DNA of 64,000 nucleotides from Pseudomonas svalbardensis (GCF_030053115.1 NZ_CP125619.1:5320001-5384000); one strand, 5' to 3'; positions 55,011-64,000 are shown, numbered from the stretch's first letter. Program-made: numbers and translations. The notes: generated from the sequence alone by a model not told the origin.

Positions 55011-55087
55011 TGGTCGGGGTAAGGGGATTCGAACTCCTGACATCCTGCTCCCAAAGCAGGCGCGCTACCGGACTGCGCTATACCCCG
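55011..55087 (-). tRNA. tRNA-Pro (TGG)
   Basis: The 77-nt cloverleaf starts CGGGGTA and ends with encoded CCA. The anticodon is TGG in CTGCTTTGGGAGCAG, and the T-loop is GTTCGAAT-type. It is identical to the copy at 55266-55342. Confidence 0.98.
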
Positions 55088-55089
55088 GT

Positions 55090-55120
55090 AATAAAAAGGC
55101 GACCTTTAAAAAGTCGCCTT
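55090..55120 (-). terminator. Hairpin with T-run inside the tRNA cluster
   Basis: Minus-strand AAGGCGAC-(9 nt)-GTCGCCTT plus TTTATT lies between tRNA-Lys and the last tRNA-Pro. It looks like an intrinsic terminator but could also be a processing signal. Confidence 0.6.
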
Positions 55121-55184
55121 CTTCGATCAGTGCTTTTGGCCTCTGACCTTAAGATCTGATCCCAGCATTAACTGGTTTCAAAAA

Positions 55185-55260
55185 TGGTGGGTCGTGTGGG
55201 ATTCGAACCTACGACCAATTGGTTAAAAGCCAACTGCTCTACCAACTGAGCTAACGACCC
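55185..55260 (-). tRNA. tRNA-Lys (TTT)
   Basis: The 76-nt cloverleaf starts GGGTCGT, has anticodon TTT in GGCTTTTAACC and an encoded CCA end. Confidence 0.98.
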
Positions 55261-55265
55261 AAAAA

Positions 55266-55342
55266 TGGTCGGGGTAAGGGGATTCGAACTCCTGACATCC
55301 TGCTCCCAAAGCAGGCGCGCTACCGGACTGCGCTATACCCCG
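55266..55342 (-). tRNA. tRNA-Pro (TGG), second copy
   Basis: Same 77-nt sequence and anticodon as 55011-55087, with encoded CCA. It lies 5 nt from tRNA-Lys. Confidence 0.98.
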
Positions 55343-55351
55343 GTTTGAAAT

Positions 55352-55427
55352 TGGCTCCGTGACCAGGACTCGAACCTGGGACCCAATGATTAACAGTCAT
55401 TTGCTCTACCGACTGAGCTATCACGGA
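55352..55427 (-). tRNA. tRNA-Asn (GTT)
   Basis: The 76-nt cloverleaf starts TCCGTGA, has anticodon GTT in GACTGTTAATC and an encoded CCA end. It is the first gene of the minus-strand cluster Asn-Pro-Lys-Pro. Confidence 0.98.
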
Positions 55428-55513
55428 ACTACATATTTCAATTTACAACTGTGAAGCTTGCTTCACCTCTTCGACCCGTTCGCATCGCTGCGTTCGTGTG
55501 TCTGAGGCGCGCT

Positions 55514-55541
55514 ATTCTACAATCTTAAGCACCTCTGTCAA
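55514..55541 (-). promoter_or_regulatory. Promoter of the tRNA cluster
   Basis: Minus-strand TTGACA, 16 nt, TAGAAT is followed by a GC-rich discriminator (GCGCGCC), the pattern of ppGpp/DksA-sensitive stable-RNA promoters. It lies about 85 nt before tRNA-Asn. Confidence 0.85.
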
Positions 55542-55673
55542 CCCCCTAAATTGCTTTCAAGTTAATGATTTGCAACTTATTTCAGATTCCTGCTTGGGGA
55601 GCTGGAACCCTTCAGGGCGACTTACTGCGGGGCGCACTTTACAAGCCTTTTCCTTTCAGTTCAACAGCCTGGC

Positions 55674-55701
55674 GAAAAAAAGGCCTCGCAATGCGAGGCC
55701 T
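55674..55701 (-). terminator. Intrinsic terminator after clpB
   Basis: Minus-strand palindrome AGGCCTCGCATTGCGAGGCC followed by T7, 25 nt past the clpB stop codon. Confidence 0.93.
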
Positions 55702-55725
55702 CACAGGTTTTGCTGCCGCCGTGGA

Positions 55726-58290
55726 TCAGACGAAGACGATTTCGTCGTTTTCCACGACACCCTTGGCGGTATCGCCGGGCATGAAACGACCGGACAGGAT
55801 CAGCTGCGCCAGCGGGTTCTCGATCCAGCGCTGGATCGCTCGTTTGAGCGGCCGTGCGCCGTAAACCGGGTCGTAACCCACCGCGATCAGCTTATCCATG
55901 GCCTCAGGGCTGAGATCAAGCTTCAGCTCGCGCTCGGTCAGGCGACTGCGCAGGCGACCCAACTGGATCTCGGTAATGCCCGCGATCTGATCCCGAGCCA
56001 ACGGCTCGAAGATCACCACTTCATCGACCCGGTTGATGAACTCCGGCCGGAAGTGCGTGGAAATCGCATCCATCACCGCCGCACGCTGCGCTTCACGATC
56101 ACCGACCAGTTCCTGGATCTGCACCGAACCGAGGTTGGAGGTCATGACAATCACAGTATTTTTGAAATCCACCGTGCGGCCATGGCTGTCGGTCAGTCGG
56201 CCATCTTCCAGCACCTGCAGCAAGATGTTGAAGACGTCCGGGTGGGCCTTCTCGACCTCGTCCAGGAGGATCACCGAATAAGGTTTGCGACGCACCGCCT
56301 CGGTCAGGTAACCGCCCTCTTCATAGCCTACGTAGCCTGGTGGCGCACCGATCAGACGAGCCACGGAATGTTTTTCCATGAACTCGGACATGTCGATCCG
56401 CACCATCGCCTCTTCCGTATCAAAGAGGAACTCGGCCAGCGCCTTGCACAGCTCGGTTTTACCGACACCGGTCGGGCCGAGGAACATGAACGAGCCGCTC
56501 GGCCGATTCGGATCGGACAACCCGGCACGGGAACGCCGCACGGCGTTGGAAACGGCAATCACCGCTTCGTCCTGGCCGATCACACGTTGGTGCAACAGGC
56601 TTTCCATCTTCATCAGCTTGTCGCGCTCGCCTTCGAGCATTTTCGACACTGGAATACCGGTCCACTTCGAAACGACTTCAGCAATCTCTTCTTCGGTCAC
56701 CTTGCTGCGCAGCAACTGGTTTTCAGTTTTGCCGTGCTGGTCGACCATTTGCAGGCTGCGCTCCAGGTCCGGGATGATCCCGTACTGCAACTCGGCCATG
56801 CGGTTCAAGTCGCCTTTGCGGCGGGCAGCTTCCAGTTCCTGACGGGACTGTTCGATTTTCTGCTGTATCTGCGCAGAACCCTGAACTTCGGCTTTTTCCG
56901 CGTTCCAGATTTCCTCCAGGTCCGAGTACTCACGTTCGAGGCGGACGATTTCTTCCTGGAGTTTTTCCAGACGTTTTATCGCGGCTTCGTCGCTTTCTTT
57001 CTTCAGCGCCTGGGATTCCACCTTCAGTTGAATCAGACGACGCTCCAGACGATCGAGAACTTCGGGTTTGGAGTCGATCTCCATGCGGATGCGGCTAGCC
57101 GCTTCGTCGATCAGGTCGATGGCTTTGTCCGGCAGCTGACGATCAGTGATGTAGCGATGACTGAGCTTGGCCGCAGCGATGATCGCGCCGTCGGTGATCG
57201 CCACTTTGTGGTGAACCTCGTAGCGCTCTTTCAGGCCACGCAGAATCGCGATGGTGTCTTCTTCGCTCGGCTCGTCCACCAGCACTTTCTGGAAGCGCCG
57301 CTCGAGGGCCGCATCCTTTTCTATATATTGGCGGTACTCGTTGAGCGTGGTCGCGCCGACGCAGTGCAGTTCACCGCGAGCCAACGCCGGCTTGAGCATG
57401 TTGCCCGCGTCCATCGAGCCTTCGCCTTTACCGGCGCCGACCATGGTGTGCAGTTCGTCGATGAACAGAATGATCTGCCCTTCCTGCTTCGACAGTTCGT
57501 TGAGCAGGGATTTGAGGCGCTCTTCGAACTCGCCACGGTACTTGGCACCGGCAATCAGCGACCCCATGTCCAGGGACAGCAGGCGTTTGCCTTTCAGTCC
57601 ATCCGGCACTTCACCGTTGATGATGCGCTGGGCCAGGCCTTCGGCGATGGCGGTTTTACCCACGCCAGGCTCACCGATCAGCACCGGGTTGTTCTTGGTA
57701 CGGCGCTGCAGGACCTGAATGGTCCGACGAATTTCGTCGTCACGGCCGATCACCGGATCGAGCTTACCTTCTTCGGCACGCTTGGTCAGGTCGACGGTGT
57801 ATTTATCCAGTGCCTGGCGCGACTCTTCGTGGTTGGCGTCATTGACGGCCTCACCACCACGCAGGTTGTTGATCGCGTTTTCCAGGGCTTTCTTGCTGAC
57901 GCCCTGGCCGAGCAACAATTTGCCGAGCTTGCTGTTCTCGTCCATGGCGGCGAGTAACACCAGTTCGCTAGAGATGAACTGGTCGCCCTTTTGCTGGGCC
58001 AGACGATCGGCCTGATTGAGCAGGCGCGCCAAATCCTGCGACATGTTGACGTCGCCGGTCGGGTTCTGGATTTTTGGCAGCTGGTCGAGCTCTTTGGTCA
58101 GCTCTTTACGCAGGCTGCTGACGTCGAAGCCAACCTGCATCAACAGGGGTTTGATCGAACCACCCTGCTGTTCAAGCATGGCTTGCATCAAGTGCGCCGG
58201 TTCAATGCCCGGATGATCGAGGCCGACGGCCAGGGATTGGGCGTCGGACAAGGCTAACTGCAACTTGCTGGTTAAACGGTCTATACGCAT
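55726..58290 (-). CDS. clpB: ATP-dependent disaggregase ClpB
   Basis: This hexameric Hsp100 chaperone resolubilises aggregates with DnaK. The 854 residues contain an N-domain (1-145), AAA-1 with Walker A GEPGVGKT near residue 206 and pore loop [14 protein letters not shown], the M-domain coiled coil (about 405-525), and AAA-2 with Walker A GPTGVGKT near residue 606 and pore motif GYVGYEEGG. The sensor Arg residues are intact. The gene is monocistronic, with a sigma32-type promoter upstream and a strong terminator downstream. AAGGAAGG precedes the ATG. Confidence 0.97.
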   Translation of the reverse strand: MRIDRLTSKLQLALSDAQSLAVGLDHPGIEPAHLMQAMLEQQGGSIKPLLMQVGFDVSSLRKELTKELDQLPKIQNPTGDVNMSQDLARLLNQADRLAQQKGDQFISSELVLLAAMDENSKLGKLLLGQGVSKKALENAINNLRGGEAVNDANHEESRQALDKYTVDLTKRAEEGKLDPVIGRDDEIRRTIQVLQRRTKNNPVLIGEPGVGKTAIAEGLAQRIINGEVPDGLKGKRLLSLDMGSLIAGAKYRGEFEERLKSLLNELSKQEGQIILFIDELHTMVGAGKGEGSMDAGNMLKPALARGELHCVGATTLNEYRQYIEKDAALERRFQKVLVDEPSEEDTIAILRGLKERYEVHHKVAITDGAIIAAAKLSHRYITDRQLPDKAIDLIDEAASRIRMEIDSKPEVLDRLERRLIQLKVESQALKKESDEAAIKRLEKLQEEIVRLEREYSDLEEIWNAEKAEVQGSAQIQQKIEQSRQELEAARRKGDLNRMAELQYGIIPDLERSLQMVDQHGKTENQLLRSKVTEEEIAEVVSKWTGIPVSKMLEGERDKLMKMESLLHQRVIGQDEAVIAVSNAVRRSRAGLSDPNRPSGSFMFLGPTGVGKTELCKALAEFLFDTEEAMVRIDMSEFMEKHSVARLIGAPPGYVGYEEGGYLTEAVRRKPYSVILLDEVEKAHPDVFNILLQVLEDGRLTDSHGRTVDFKNTVIVMTSNLGSVQIQELVGDREAQRAAVMDAISTHFRPEFINRVDEVVIFEPLARDQIAGITEIQLGRLRSRLTERELKLDLSPEAMDKLIAVGYDPVYGARPLKRAIQRWIENPLAQLILSGRFMPGDTAKGVVENDEIVFV

Positions 58291-58362
58291 GGGTCACCTT
58301 CCTTTTGAGCAGGCCGGACCTATAAAACATCCTGAATGAAGAAACCTGCCAGATACCGTTAT

Positions 58363-58390
58363 AGATGCGGTCGATTCTGGGAGTTTCAAG
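58363..58390 (-). promoter_or_regulatory. Heat-shock (sigma32) promoter of clpB
   Basis: Minus-strand CTTGAAA, ~14 nt, then CGCATCT resembles CTTGAA/CCCCATNT. It lies about 75 nt before the clpB ATG. Confidence 0.7.
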
Positions 58391-58420
58391 CGTCGTGACG
58401 TTGATGCAGGTCAGCTAAGT

Positions 58421-59146
58421 CTAGCGTTCGAGCCAGACCAAGGAGGCAAACCGACCGGTGCGTGGACTGCGGCGGTAAGAAAAGAAGCGAGGATCGGTCA
58501 CGGTGCAGAAACCGCCACCATAAACAGCGGTGACACCGTGAGCCGCCAGACGTAAGCGCGCCAGCTCGTAAATGTCGGCCATGAATTTGCCAGCATTGGC
58601 ACTCGGCTCAAAGACTGTAGCGGCTTCGGGCAATTGCTCGACGAAGGTTTCGCGCACTTCAGGGCCGACTTCAAAGGCTTGCGGACCAATGGCCGGGCCC
58701 AACCAGACGAGCACTTCTTCTGGTGGCACGGCTAGCGTGTCCAGAGTTGCTTCCAGAACACCCGCCGCCAACCCGCGCCAACCGGCATGGGCCGCCGCTA
58801 CGCGAGTGCCGGCACGGTCGCAAAACAATGCCGGCAGGCAATCCGCGGTCATCGCCGTGCAGGCAATACCGGGTGTTGACGTCCAGCTGGCATCGGCAGT
58901 GGCCGTAAGGCTTGGGTCTGCGTGGGCCACGGCGATGCCGTGAACCTGCTTTAACCAGGCCGGTTGAATAGAGAAATGATCGGTGAGGCGACGGCGGTTT
59001 TCGACAACAGCTTCGGGGCTGTCATCGACGTGATCGCCGAGGTTGAGGCTGTCGAACGGCGCCAGACTGACGCCGCCCGCACGGGTGGTAACGCAGGCTT
59101 TCACCCCGGCAGGCGCAGGCCAGTCGGGAATCAGCCAGTCACTCAT
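58421..59146 (-). CDS. pgeF: PgeF/YfiH multicopper-like peptidoglycan-editing factor
   Basis: The 241-residue protein is of the YfiH/DUF152 (LACC1) family. It hydrolyses wrongly built UDP-MurNAc-Ser and has purine nucleoside phosphorylase activity in homologues. The zinc-ligand His-Cys-His triad is present: LKQVHG, MTADCLPALF and AAHAGWRGLAAGV. The ATG overlaps the rluD stop codon by 4 nt (ATGA), so the pair is coupled, as is usual in gammaproteobacteria. Confidence 0.93.
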   Translation of the reverse strand: MSDWLIPDWPAPAGVKACVTTRAGGVSLAPFDSLNLGDHVDDSPEAVVENRRRLTDHFSIQPAWLKQVHGIAVAHADPSLTATADASWTSTPGIACTAMTADCLPALFCDRAGTRVAAAHAGWRGLAAGVLEATLDTLAVPPEEVLVWLGPAIGPQAFEVGPEVRETFVEQLPEAATVFEPSANAGKFMADIYELARLRLAAHGVTAVYGGGFCTVTDPRFFSYRRSPRTGRFASLVWLER

Positions 59147-60105
59147 CCGATGAACGCCTCGCGGTCTTGCTTGAGCAGCGTCAGCAACCAGACGAAATCG
59201 TCCGGCAGTGGCGATTCCCAGCTCATGCGTTTACCGGTGGTCGGGTGATCCAGCTCCAGGAACCGCGCATGCAGCGCCTGACGCGGGAACGCCTTCAACG
59301 ATTCGATCATGGTCACACTGGCTGCCGGCGGAATACGGAAACGACCGCCGTAGGCAGGATCTCCGACCAACGGGAAGTTGATGTGAGCCATATGCACACG
59401 AATCTGGTGCGTACGACCGGTTTCCAGCTTCACCCGCACGTGAGTGTGGGAGCGGAAACGCTCGAGCACGCGGTAATGGCTGACGGCTTGCTTGCCACCT
59501 TCCATCACGGCCATGCGCTGGCGTTGCTGACCGTGACGACCGATCGGCGCGTTGATCTTGCCGCCGGCAGTCACCACACCGATCACAATGCACTCGTAGA
59601 TCCGGCTTACGCTGCGACTCTGCAATTGCGTGACAAGTTGTGTCTGCGCCTGAATGGTCTTGGCCACCACCATCAGACCGGTGGTGTCCTTGTCCAGGCG
59701 ATGCACGATACCGGCGCGGGGCACATTGATGATGTCCGGCACGTGGTGCAGCAGGGCGTTGAGCAAGGTGCCATCAGCGTGACCGGCGGCCGGATGCACC
59801 ACCAGACCCGCGGGTTTGTTGATCACCAGGATGTCGTCGTCTTCATAGACGATGTCCAGCTCGATGTCCTGAGCGATCCATTCGCCCTGAGCTTCCTGCT
59901 CGGCAGTGAGTTCAAGAATGGCACCACCATGAACGATGTCTCGCGGGCGGATAACCGCCCCATCCACAGTCAGGCGGCCGTCTTTGATCCAGGCGGAAAG
60001 GCGCGAGCGCGAGTGCTCAGCGAATAATTGTGCGGCGACTTGATCGAGGCGTTGGCCGCCCAATTCGGACGGCACCTCTGCGCGAAGTTCAATTTTATCG
60101 GACAT
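59143..60105 (-). CDS. rluD: 23S rRNA pseudouridine(1911/1915/1917) synthase
   Basis: RluD modifies helix 69 of 23S rRNA. The 320 residues have an N-terminal S4 RNA-binding domain ([33 protein letters not shown]) and the catalytic Asp in [16 protein letters not shown] near residue 140. The NPVSG-like C-terminal region with VGDPAYGG is also present. ATG 60105 gives the standard MSDKIEL start; a further in-frame ATG lies 7 codons upstream. It is divergent from bamD. Confidence 0.95.
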   Translation of the reverse strand: MSDKIELRAEVPSELGGQRLDQVAAQLFAEHSRSRLSAWIKDGRLTVDGAVIRPRDIVHGGAILELTAEQEAQGEWIAQDIELDIVYEDDDILVINKPAGLVVHPAAGHADGTLLNALLHHVPDIINVPRAGIVHRLDKDTTGLMVVAKTIQAQTQLVTQLQSRSVSRIYECIVIGVVTAGGKINAPIGRHGQQRQRMAVMEGGKQAVSHYRVLERFRSHTHVRVKLETGRTHQIRVHMAHINFPLVGDPAYGGRFRIPPAASVTMIESLKAFPRQALHARFLELDHPTTGKRMSWESPLPDDFVWLLTLLKQDREAFIG

Positions 60106-60256
60106 GCTCAGACTAGGCGTCGGCACAGCCTTTGGTTTCGGCTGCGCGCTTGTGGTTAAATACGGCGTCTTTTGCCCCGAGGCTATTCAACGGGGCGCTC
60201 ATCATAACAGGACGGCCCCGCCCAAGACAGCGGCCGTCATAGGGACGCAAGCCGCC

Positions 60257-61279
60257 ATGCAAGTGAAACACCTGCTGCTGATCGCCATCCTCGCATTGAC
60301 CGCTGCTTGCTCATCGAAGGAAGTCGTAGACGAAAACCTGAGCGAAGTCGAGCTGTACCAGCAGGCTCAGCACGATCTGGACAACAATAGCTACACCGCC
60401 GCCACAGCCAAGCTGAAGGCGCTGGAGTCGCGTTATCCGTTCGGTCGCTACGCCGATCAGGCTCAACTCGAGCTCATCTATGCCAACTACAAGAACACCG
60501 AGCCTGAAGCTGCGAAGTCCGCCGCCGAGCGCTTCATTCGCCTGCACCCGCAGCACCCGAACGTGGATTACGCGTATTACCTCAAGGGTCTGACTTCTTT
60601 CGACCAGGACGTTGGCCTGTTGTCGCGCTTCCTGCCGTTGGACATGACCAAGCGTGACCCGGGCGCCGCTCGCGACTCCTACAACGAGTTCGCCCAGCTG
60701 ACCAGCCGCTTCCCCAACAGCCGCTACTCGCCGGACGCCAAGCAGCGCATGATCTACCTGCGCAACCTGCTGGCGGCCTACGAGATTCACGTTGCCGACT
60801 ATTACCTGACCCGTCAGGCCTATGTCGCCGCCGCGAACCGTGGTCGCTACGTGGTGGAAAACTTCCAGGAAACCCCTGCGGTCGGTGACGGCCTGGCGGT
60901 GATGACAGAGGCTTACCAGCGTCTGCACCTGGACGACCTGGCTGCCACCAGCCTCGAAACCCTGAAGCTCAACTACCCGAACCATCCAAGCCTGGTCGAC
61001 GGTCAGTTCAAGCCTTCGGTGGCCGAAGCCGACAACCGTTCGTGGTTGAGCAAGGCGACCCTGGGCCTTATCGAATCCCGTCCACCGTTGCCGCCGGGCG
61101 AAACCCGCGCCAACCAGGACGTGCAGAAGCAGTTCCAGGACGCCAAGGACGCGATTCCGAACGATCTCAAGCCTAAAGATGAAAATGGCGACGTGATCGA
61201 AGAAGAGGAACACGAGTCCGAAGCCAGTAACAGCGACCGCTCATGGTTCAGCTACATGACCTTCGGCGTGTTTGACTGA
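60257..61279 (+). CDS. bamD: Outer-membrane assembly lipoprotein BamD
   Basis: BamD is the essential lipoprotein of the BAM complex that inserts beta-barrel proteins. The 340-residue protein has lipobox LTAAC (Cys at about residue 18) and five TPRs starting [31 protein letters not shown]. An acidic C-terminal extension ([16 protein letters not shown]) ends in [12 protein letters not shown]. The extension is typical of Pseudomonas ComL/BamD. ATG 60257 is fixed by the lipoprotein signal. Its native terminator is interrupted by an IS4-like element 35 bp downstream. Confidence 0.95.
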   Translation: MQVKHLLLIAILALTAACSSKEVVDENLSEVELYQQAQHDLDNNSYTAATAKLKALESRYPFGRYADQAQLELIYANYKNTEPEAAKSAAERFIRLHPQHPNVDYAYYLKGLTSFDQDVGLLSRFLPLDMTKRDPGAARDSYNEFAQLTSRFPNSRYSPDAKQRMIYLRNLLAAYEIHVADYYLTRQAYVAAANRGRYVVENFQETPAVGDGLAVMTEAYQRLHLDDLAATSLETLKLNYPNHPSLVDGQFKPSVAEADNRSWLSKATLGLIESRPPLPPGETRANQDVQKQFQDAKDAIPNDLKPKDENGDVIEEEEHESEASNSDRSWFSYMTFGVFD

Positions 61280-61302
61280 CACATCGGGTTGTACAATAAG
61301 GA

Positions 61303-61314
61303 GCCTTTCGAGGC
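61303..61314. repeat. Left target-site duplication of the IS element
   Basis: The 12-bp sequence GCCTTTCGAGGC is repeated directly at 62741-62752, on the other side of the element. It is the central part of the bamD terminator hairpin. Confidence 0.93.
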
Positions 61315-61316
61315 TA

Positions 61317-61347
61317 ATGCCAGTCAGTTAAGCTGACTGGCATTTTT
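61317..61347 (+). terminator. Inward-facing terminator in the left IS end
   Basis: ATGCCAGTCAG-TTAAG-CTGACTGGCAT followed by T5 on the plus strand stops transcription entering from bamD. It overlaps the left inverted repeat and the end of the transposase gene. Confidence 0.85.
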
Positions 61348-62655
61348 CTTTCTGATCGGATATTTCGGTGATTTGAGCCTTATGGCGCGGGGATAAATGC
61401 GCTCTTCCCGTCGATGCGGCAGAACATAATGCGGGGCAGAGGCGTGCAGCTCGGCCAGATATTTGGGGATGTTCCCGGAACGGTCGGCCGAAACGCTGTT
61501 GATAAACCCTAAAATTGCCCAAGTACACGCGGCAAAGCTCATTTCGCACGGGTAAATACCTGGACAGTGGCGGCTCATTTCCACCATCTGGTAGCGCAGC
61601 AGGTTGTAGCCCAGCAACACACCCCACAGTTCCTGCTCGATCATCTCGGGCGTCTTGCTACGCAATGTATAGCTGCTGTTGAGCAGCGTCTGTTTCATCT
61701 CGCGAAACCCTAATTCGATCTCCCATCGCTGGCTGTACAGGTCGACGATTTCGTCGGACGGGAAGCGTAGCGGATCGGCCATCGACGTCAGGATCTGACA
61801 AACCTTGCCCTTGACGGTTTTGCTCAGCAATCGCGCGGTCAGGCGCTCCGGCAGCCCCGGCCATTGCGTGCGGGCCTGCGGCGAAGTGCTCAACGAGACC
61901 ACAGCGTCCTGGCGCCCCAAGCGCTGAATCACTTCGTACTGCGCACCTTTGCGCAGAGGCATCAGCCAATGCCGCTCGATGCCTGCTTGCTGCCACTGAT
62001 GCAGCAAACCCAAGGAGTAAAAACCGCGATCGAACAGCGTCAGCGAGTGATCGGGCGTGGTTTCGATCAGTTGCTCCGCCAGTTTCATTTCGTTGCTGCG
62101 ATAGCCATCCAACGCGCTGCCGATCAGCATGTGGCTGGTCAACTCCATTTGGCAGACCATGCGCACCTGGGGGAAACCGGTGTCGCCATGCTGGTTGCTG
62201 GCGGAATCGTAGCGCGCCCGATTTTCGGGTGTATCGGGCGTTCGCCATACGACACCGTCGACCCCCAGCAAACGCAAGCCTGCCCAAGTTGGGTGATCCA
62301 CGGCCTCATGCCAACTTTTCTGAGTCAGATGGAAGACTTGTCGTACAGCTTCGCTGCCTAATCGCTGACGGGCCTGGACTACGGCGCTGGGCGCCACCAG
62401 CGGACGTTGTCCCGGCAGCATGATGTTCATGCGGCTGACCACATCCCAGGCCGACATGCGTCGAAAGAACGCCATGGAGATCACGCACCAAAGCATCATT
62501 TCCAGCGGCAAACGCCGCTTGCGCAGGGTCGCCACGCCGGCCTGTTCAAGTGCCTGCTCGACCAAAGATGGATCGAGTAAAGAATCCAGTCCCTCGATTG
62601 AGTTAGGGGTGGAGGCGATATTGTGGGTCAGTTCTAGGGCCCGAGCGAGACGCAT
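61324..62655 (-). CDS. tnp: IS4-family transposase
   Basis: The 443-residue DDE transposase is very like that of E. coli IS4 ([40 protein letters not shown] segments, [25 protein letters not shown]). The catalytic D-D-E residues are in [30 protein letters not shown] and [15 protein letters not shown]; the last is the YREK signature Y-x2-R-x3-E-x6-K. ATG 62655 ([15 protein letters not shown]) is chosen by alignment with IS4 and gives the family length. The frame is open for 17 more codons, through a terminator hairpin. There is no frameshift. Confidence 0.95.
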   Translation of the reverse strand: MRLARALELTHNIASTPNSIEGLDSLLDPSLVEQALEQAGVATLRKRRLPLEMMLWCVISMAFFRRMSAWDVVSRMNIMLPGQRPLVAPSAVVQARQRLGSEAVRQVFHLTQKSWHEAVDHPTWAGLRLLGVDGVVWRTPDTPENRARYDSASNQHGDTGFPQVRMVCQMELTSHMLIGSALDGYRSNEMKLAEQLIETTPDHSLTLFDRGFYSLGLLHQWQQAGIERHWLMPLRKGAQYEVIQRLGRQDAVVSLSTSPQARTQWPGLPERLTARLLSKTVKGKVCQILTSMADPLRFPSDEIVDLYSQRWEIELGFREMKQTLLNSSYTLRSKTPEMIEQELWGVLLGYNLLRYQMVEMSRHCPGIYPCEMSFAACTWAILGFINSVSADRSGNIPKYLAELHASAPHYVLPHRREERIYPRAIRLKSPKYPIRKKNASQLN

Positions 62656-62692
62656 AAAAAAATCCGATGCCAGTACAGGCATCGGATTTTGA
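62656..62692 (-). terminator. Terminator hairpin abutting the transposase start codon
   Basis: Minus-strand AAAATCCGATGCC-TGTACT-GGCATCGGATTTTTTT runs directly into the transposase ATG. It would stop read-through transcription from outside and, if transcribed, bury the ribosome-binding region. Confidence 0.85.
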
Positions 62693-62740
62693 TTTCTTGC
62701 GGCCAAAGGTCAAGCAAGAGGGCTTAACTGATCGGCATTA

Positions 62741-62764
62741 GCCTTTCGAGGCTCCTTTTTTATG
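62741..62764. repeat. Right target-site duplication and remnant of the bamD terminator
   Basis: GCCTTTCGAGGC (62741-62752) is followed by TCC and T6. Restoring the single copy gives GGAGCCT-TTCG-AGGCTCC plus T6, a complete intrinsic terminator for bamD, which the IS has split. Confidence 0.88.
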
Positions 62765-62839
62765 GGCTCGATTATTACGCTGTGCGCTGGTCATGTCCTT
62801 GGCTAAACTGGCTCATCACTCGTCGAATAGCTGCTCATC

Positions 62840-63073
62840 ATGCTTCGTTTACTGTTCTGGATCGCCCTGATTGCCGCTGCGGTATGGTTCTGGCGCAAGT
62901 TCAAGGGCCAGGCTTCCGTGCCCAAGTCCTCTGCCGAGCTGGAAGCGGCCCCCATGGTCCGCTGCGCCCATTGCGGCGTACACCTGCCACGCGACCGCGC
63001 GCTGAGCCTTCAACAACAGTGGTATTGCAGCCAGGCTCATCTTGAGCAAGGCCCGGGCTCCAGTGATCGCTGA
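62840..63073 (+). CDS. PP0621-like small zinc-ribbon membrane protein
   Basis: The 77-residue protein has one N-terminal TM helix (MLRLLFWIALIAAAVWFWRK) followed by a basic linker. A cytoplasmic Cys cluster follows (RCAHCGVHLPRDRAL...WYCSQAHLEQ), with three Cys and two His residues that could bind zinc, as in the PP0621 family. It overlaps the pilS start by 11 nt, suggesting coupling to the PilSR system. Function is unknown. It lies ~90 bp beyond the IS element. Confidence 0.85.
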   Translation: MLRLLFWIALIAAAVWFWRKFKGQASVPKSSAELEAAPMVRCAHCGVHLPRDRALSLQQQWYCSQAHLEQGPGSSDR

Positions 63074-64000
63074 GACCTCCAGTCCCGGCAGCAAACAGGC
63101 CCAGCGACTGCTGCGCCTCTATCACCTTTACCGTTTGAGCATCGGCATCACCCTGGTGCTGTTGATCTCCAGCAACATGGACAACCAGCTGCTGACGTTC
63201 AGCAATGACGACCTGCTGCGCAGTGGCAGCTGGTTTTACCTGGTGCTGAATATCCTGCTGGTGGTATTCCTCGGGAACACCCGGCGCCCGGCGCAACTGT
63301 TCAGCCTGGCGCTGTCCGACGTCCTGCTGCTGTGCGGTCTGTTCTACGCCGCCGGCGGTGTGGCCAGCGCCATCGGCAACTTGCTTATCGTATCGGTAGC
63401 CATCAGTAACACCTTGTTGCGCGGGCGCATCGGCCTGCTGATTGCCGCCGTTGGCGCGCTTGGCATCGTCGGGCTGAGCTTCCTCCTGAGTTTCAGCCAT
63501 CCCGCCACCCCCAACGATTACCTGCAAGTCGGCACGCTCGGCGCCTTGTGTTTTGCTGCGGCATTGCTGGTGCAAGGGCTGAGCCGACGCCTGGAGGTCA
63601 GCGAAACCCTCGCCGAACAACGGGCCAGCGAAGTCGTCGGCCTCGAAGCCCTCAACGCACTGATCCTGCAACGCATGCGTACCGGCATCCTGGTACTCGA
63701 CGACAAGCGGCGGGTTCAACTGGCCAACCACAGCGCCTTGAACCTGTTAGGCAGGGAAAATCTTGCAGGCCAGCTGATCGACGACTACTTACCCAGCCTG
63801 GTCGAACGCCTGCAACTGTGGCTCAACAATCCGACGCTGCGCCCCCAGAGCCTGAAAGTCGCCAGTAGTGGTCTGGAGCTGCAACCGAGCTTCATTGCCC
63901 TGGACCAAAGCCCTCACCACCAGACCCTGGTTTTTCTCGAAGACCTCGCGCAAATCGCTCAACAAGCCCAGCAATTGAAGCTCGCCGCCCTCGGTCGCCT
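63063..64000 (+). CDS. pilS: PilS sensor histidine kinase (3' end beyond window)
   Basis: PilS senses pilin levels in the inner membrane and controls PilR, the sigma54 activator of pilA. The visible ~312 residues start at GTG 63063 (VIAETSSPGSKQAQRLLRLY). They show six TM segments in three hairpins (about 25-190) and then a PAS domain (AERRASEVVGLEALN-type region, LQRMRTGILVLDDKRRVQLANHSALNLLG). The kinase core lies past the right edge. A TTG seven codons upstream is an alternative start. The pilA promoter at 41432-41449 is its expected regulatory target. Confidence 0.92.
   Translation, partial: MIAETSSPGSKQAQRLLRLYHLYRLSIGITLVLLISSNMDNQLLTFSNDDLLRSGSWFYLVLNILLVVFLGNTRRPAQLFSLALSDVLLLCGLFYAAGGVASAIGNLLIVSVAISNTLLRGRIGLLIAAVGALGIVGLSFLLSFSHPATPNDYLQVGTLGALCFAAALLVQGLSRRLEVSETLAEQRASEVVGLEALNALILQRMRTGILVLDDKRRVQLANHSALNLLGRENLAGQLIDDYLPSLVERLQLWLNNPTLRPQSLKVASSGLELQPSFIALDQSPHHQTLVFLEDLAQIAQQAQQLKLAALGR

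Larger units (their letters stand above)
61315..62740 (-). mobile_element. IS4-like insertion sequence (1426 bp)
   Basis: Terminal inverted repeats TAATGCCAGTCAGTTAAGC (left) and TAATGCCGATCAGTTAAGC (right, reversed) differ only by an AG/GA swap and match the ends of E. coli IS4 as I remember them. A 12-bp target duplication flanks the element. One intact transposase gene fills it. The 1426-bp size is the same as I recall for IS4 itself. Perfect duplications and an intact frame indicate recent insertion. Confidence 0.96.

Noticed and set aside
55498..57957. An 819-codon open frame on the plus strand
   Set aside because: It lies antisense to clpB, whose protein is fully conserved; the frame is the usual high-GC third-position shadow and its product is His/Phe/Arg-rich without domains.
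61315..62740. Composite transposon or larger island around the IS
   Set aside because: Only one IS copy with its own target duplication is present; the flanking genes bamD and pilS are core and syntenic.

Overview
The window is a core chromosomal segment of a Pseudomonas, most likely of the P. fluorescens group. Evidence: P. aeruginosa-like gene order in long blocks (pssA-ilvCHB-mrcB-cbpA-prrF-phu; dksA-gluQRS-cbrAB-crcZ-pcnB-folK-panBCD-pgi-acs; pilABCD-coaE-yacG; ndh; clpB-pgeF-rluD-bamD-pilS), high GC, and fluorescens-type REP pairs with the core GTGGGAGCGAGC...GCTCGCGA. There is no CRISPR array, prophage or classical genomic island; the one clear mobile element is an IS4-like insertion sequence.

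Layout. 1-5385: msrP (cut by the left edge), pssA and the ilvBHC operon with a ~300 nt leader. 5386-11866: small envelope proteins, PBP1b (mrcB), an APH/P-loop fusion, a pentapeptide-repeat protein and a TfoX C-domain protein. 11882-16945: an iron/cAMP neighbourhood with a CbpA-like cNMP-binding protein, one copy of the Fur-controlled PrrF sRNA, haem-import genes phuTUVW behind a Fur box, and an orphan Rieske protein. 16942-25915: sfsA, an aminotransferase, dksA, gluQRS, and the carbon-catabolite switch cbrX-like/cbrA/cbrB followed by crcZ with its CbrB site and sigma54 promoter. 26233-40641: pcnB-folK, panB-panC-panD, pgi, acs, an MpaB-type oxygenase, an rRNA-methyltransferase-like protein, a giant DUF748 envelope protein, and a BON protein behind a probable sigma54 promoter. 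40953-46440: type IV pilus genes pilA(sigma54)/pilBCD, coaE, yacG. 46504-51290: a CbiM-like permease and a benzoate uptake trio, benK-benE-benF, with a two-repeat BenR/XylS-type operator but no ben catabolic genes. 51415-55427: DUF1780, MOSC, DUF3094, ndh, an EF-hand protein carrying the EGKCG motif of HvfA-like copper RiPPs, and a four-tRNA cluster (Asn, Pro, Lys, Pro). 55726-64000: clpB with a heat-shock promoter, pgeF, rluD, bamD, an IS4-like element inside the bamD terminator, a PP0621-like protein and the start of pilS.

How it fits together. The strongest cross-window theme is CbrAB-CrcZ-Crc/Hfq carbon control. The regulator, the decoy sRNA and three candidate Crc/Hfq targets (A-rich AAnAAnAA motifs at the ribosome-binding regions of acs, benK and benF) lie within 26 kb. 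A second theme is iron control: Fur boxes at prrF and at the phuT/Rieske divergent promoter. The least explained items are the HvfA-like EF-hand protein without maturases nearby, the BON gene behind a sigma54-like promoter, the uORF in the ilv leader, and the IS4 element that carries an inward-blocking terminator at each end.

Start codons were moved from the longest frame where a Shine-Dalgarno sequence, a translational overlap or family alignment favoured an internal start. Gene-order comparisons with P. aeruginosa and family lengths are from memory; no search was run.
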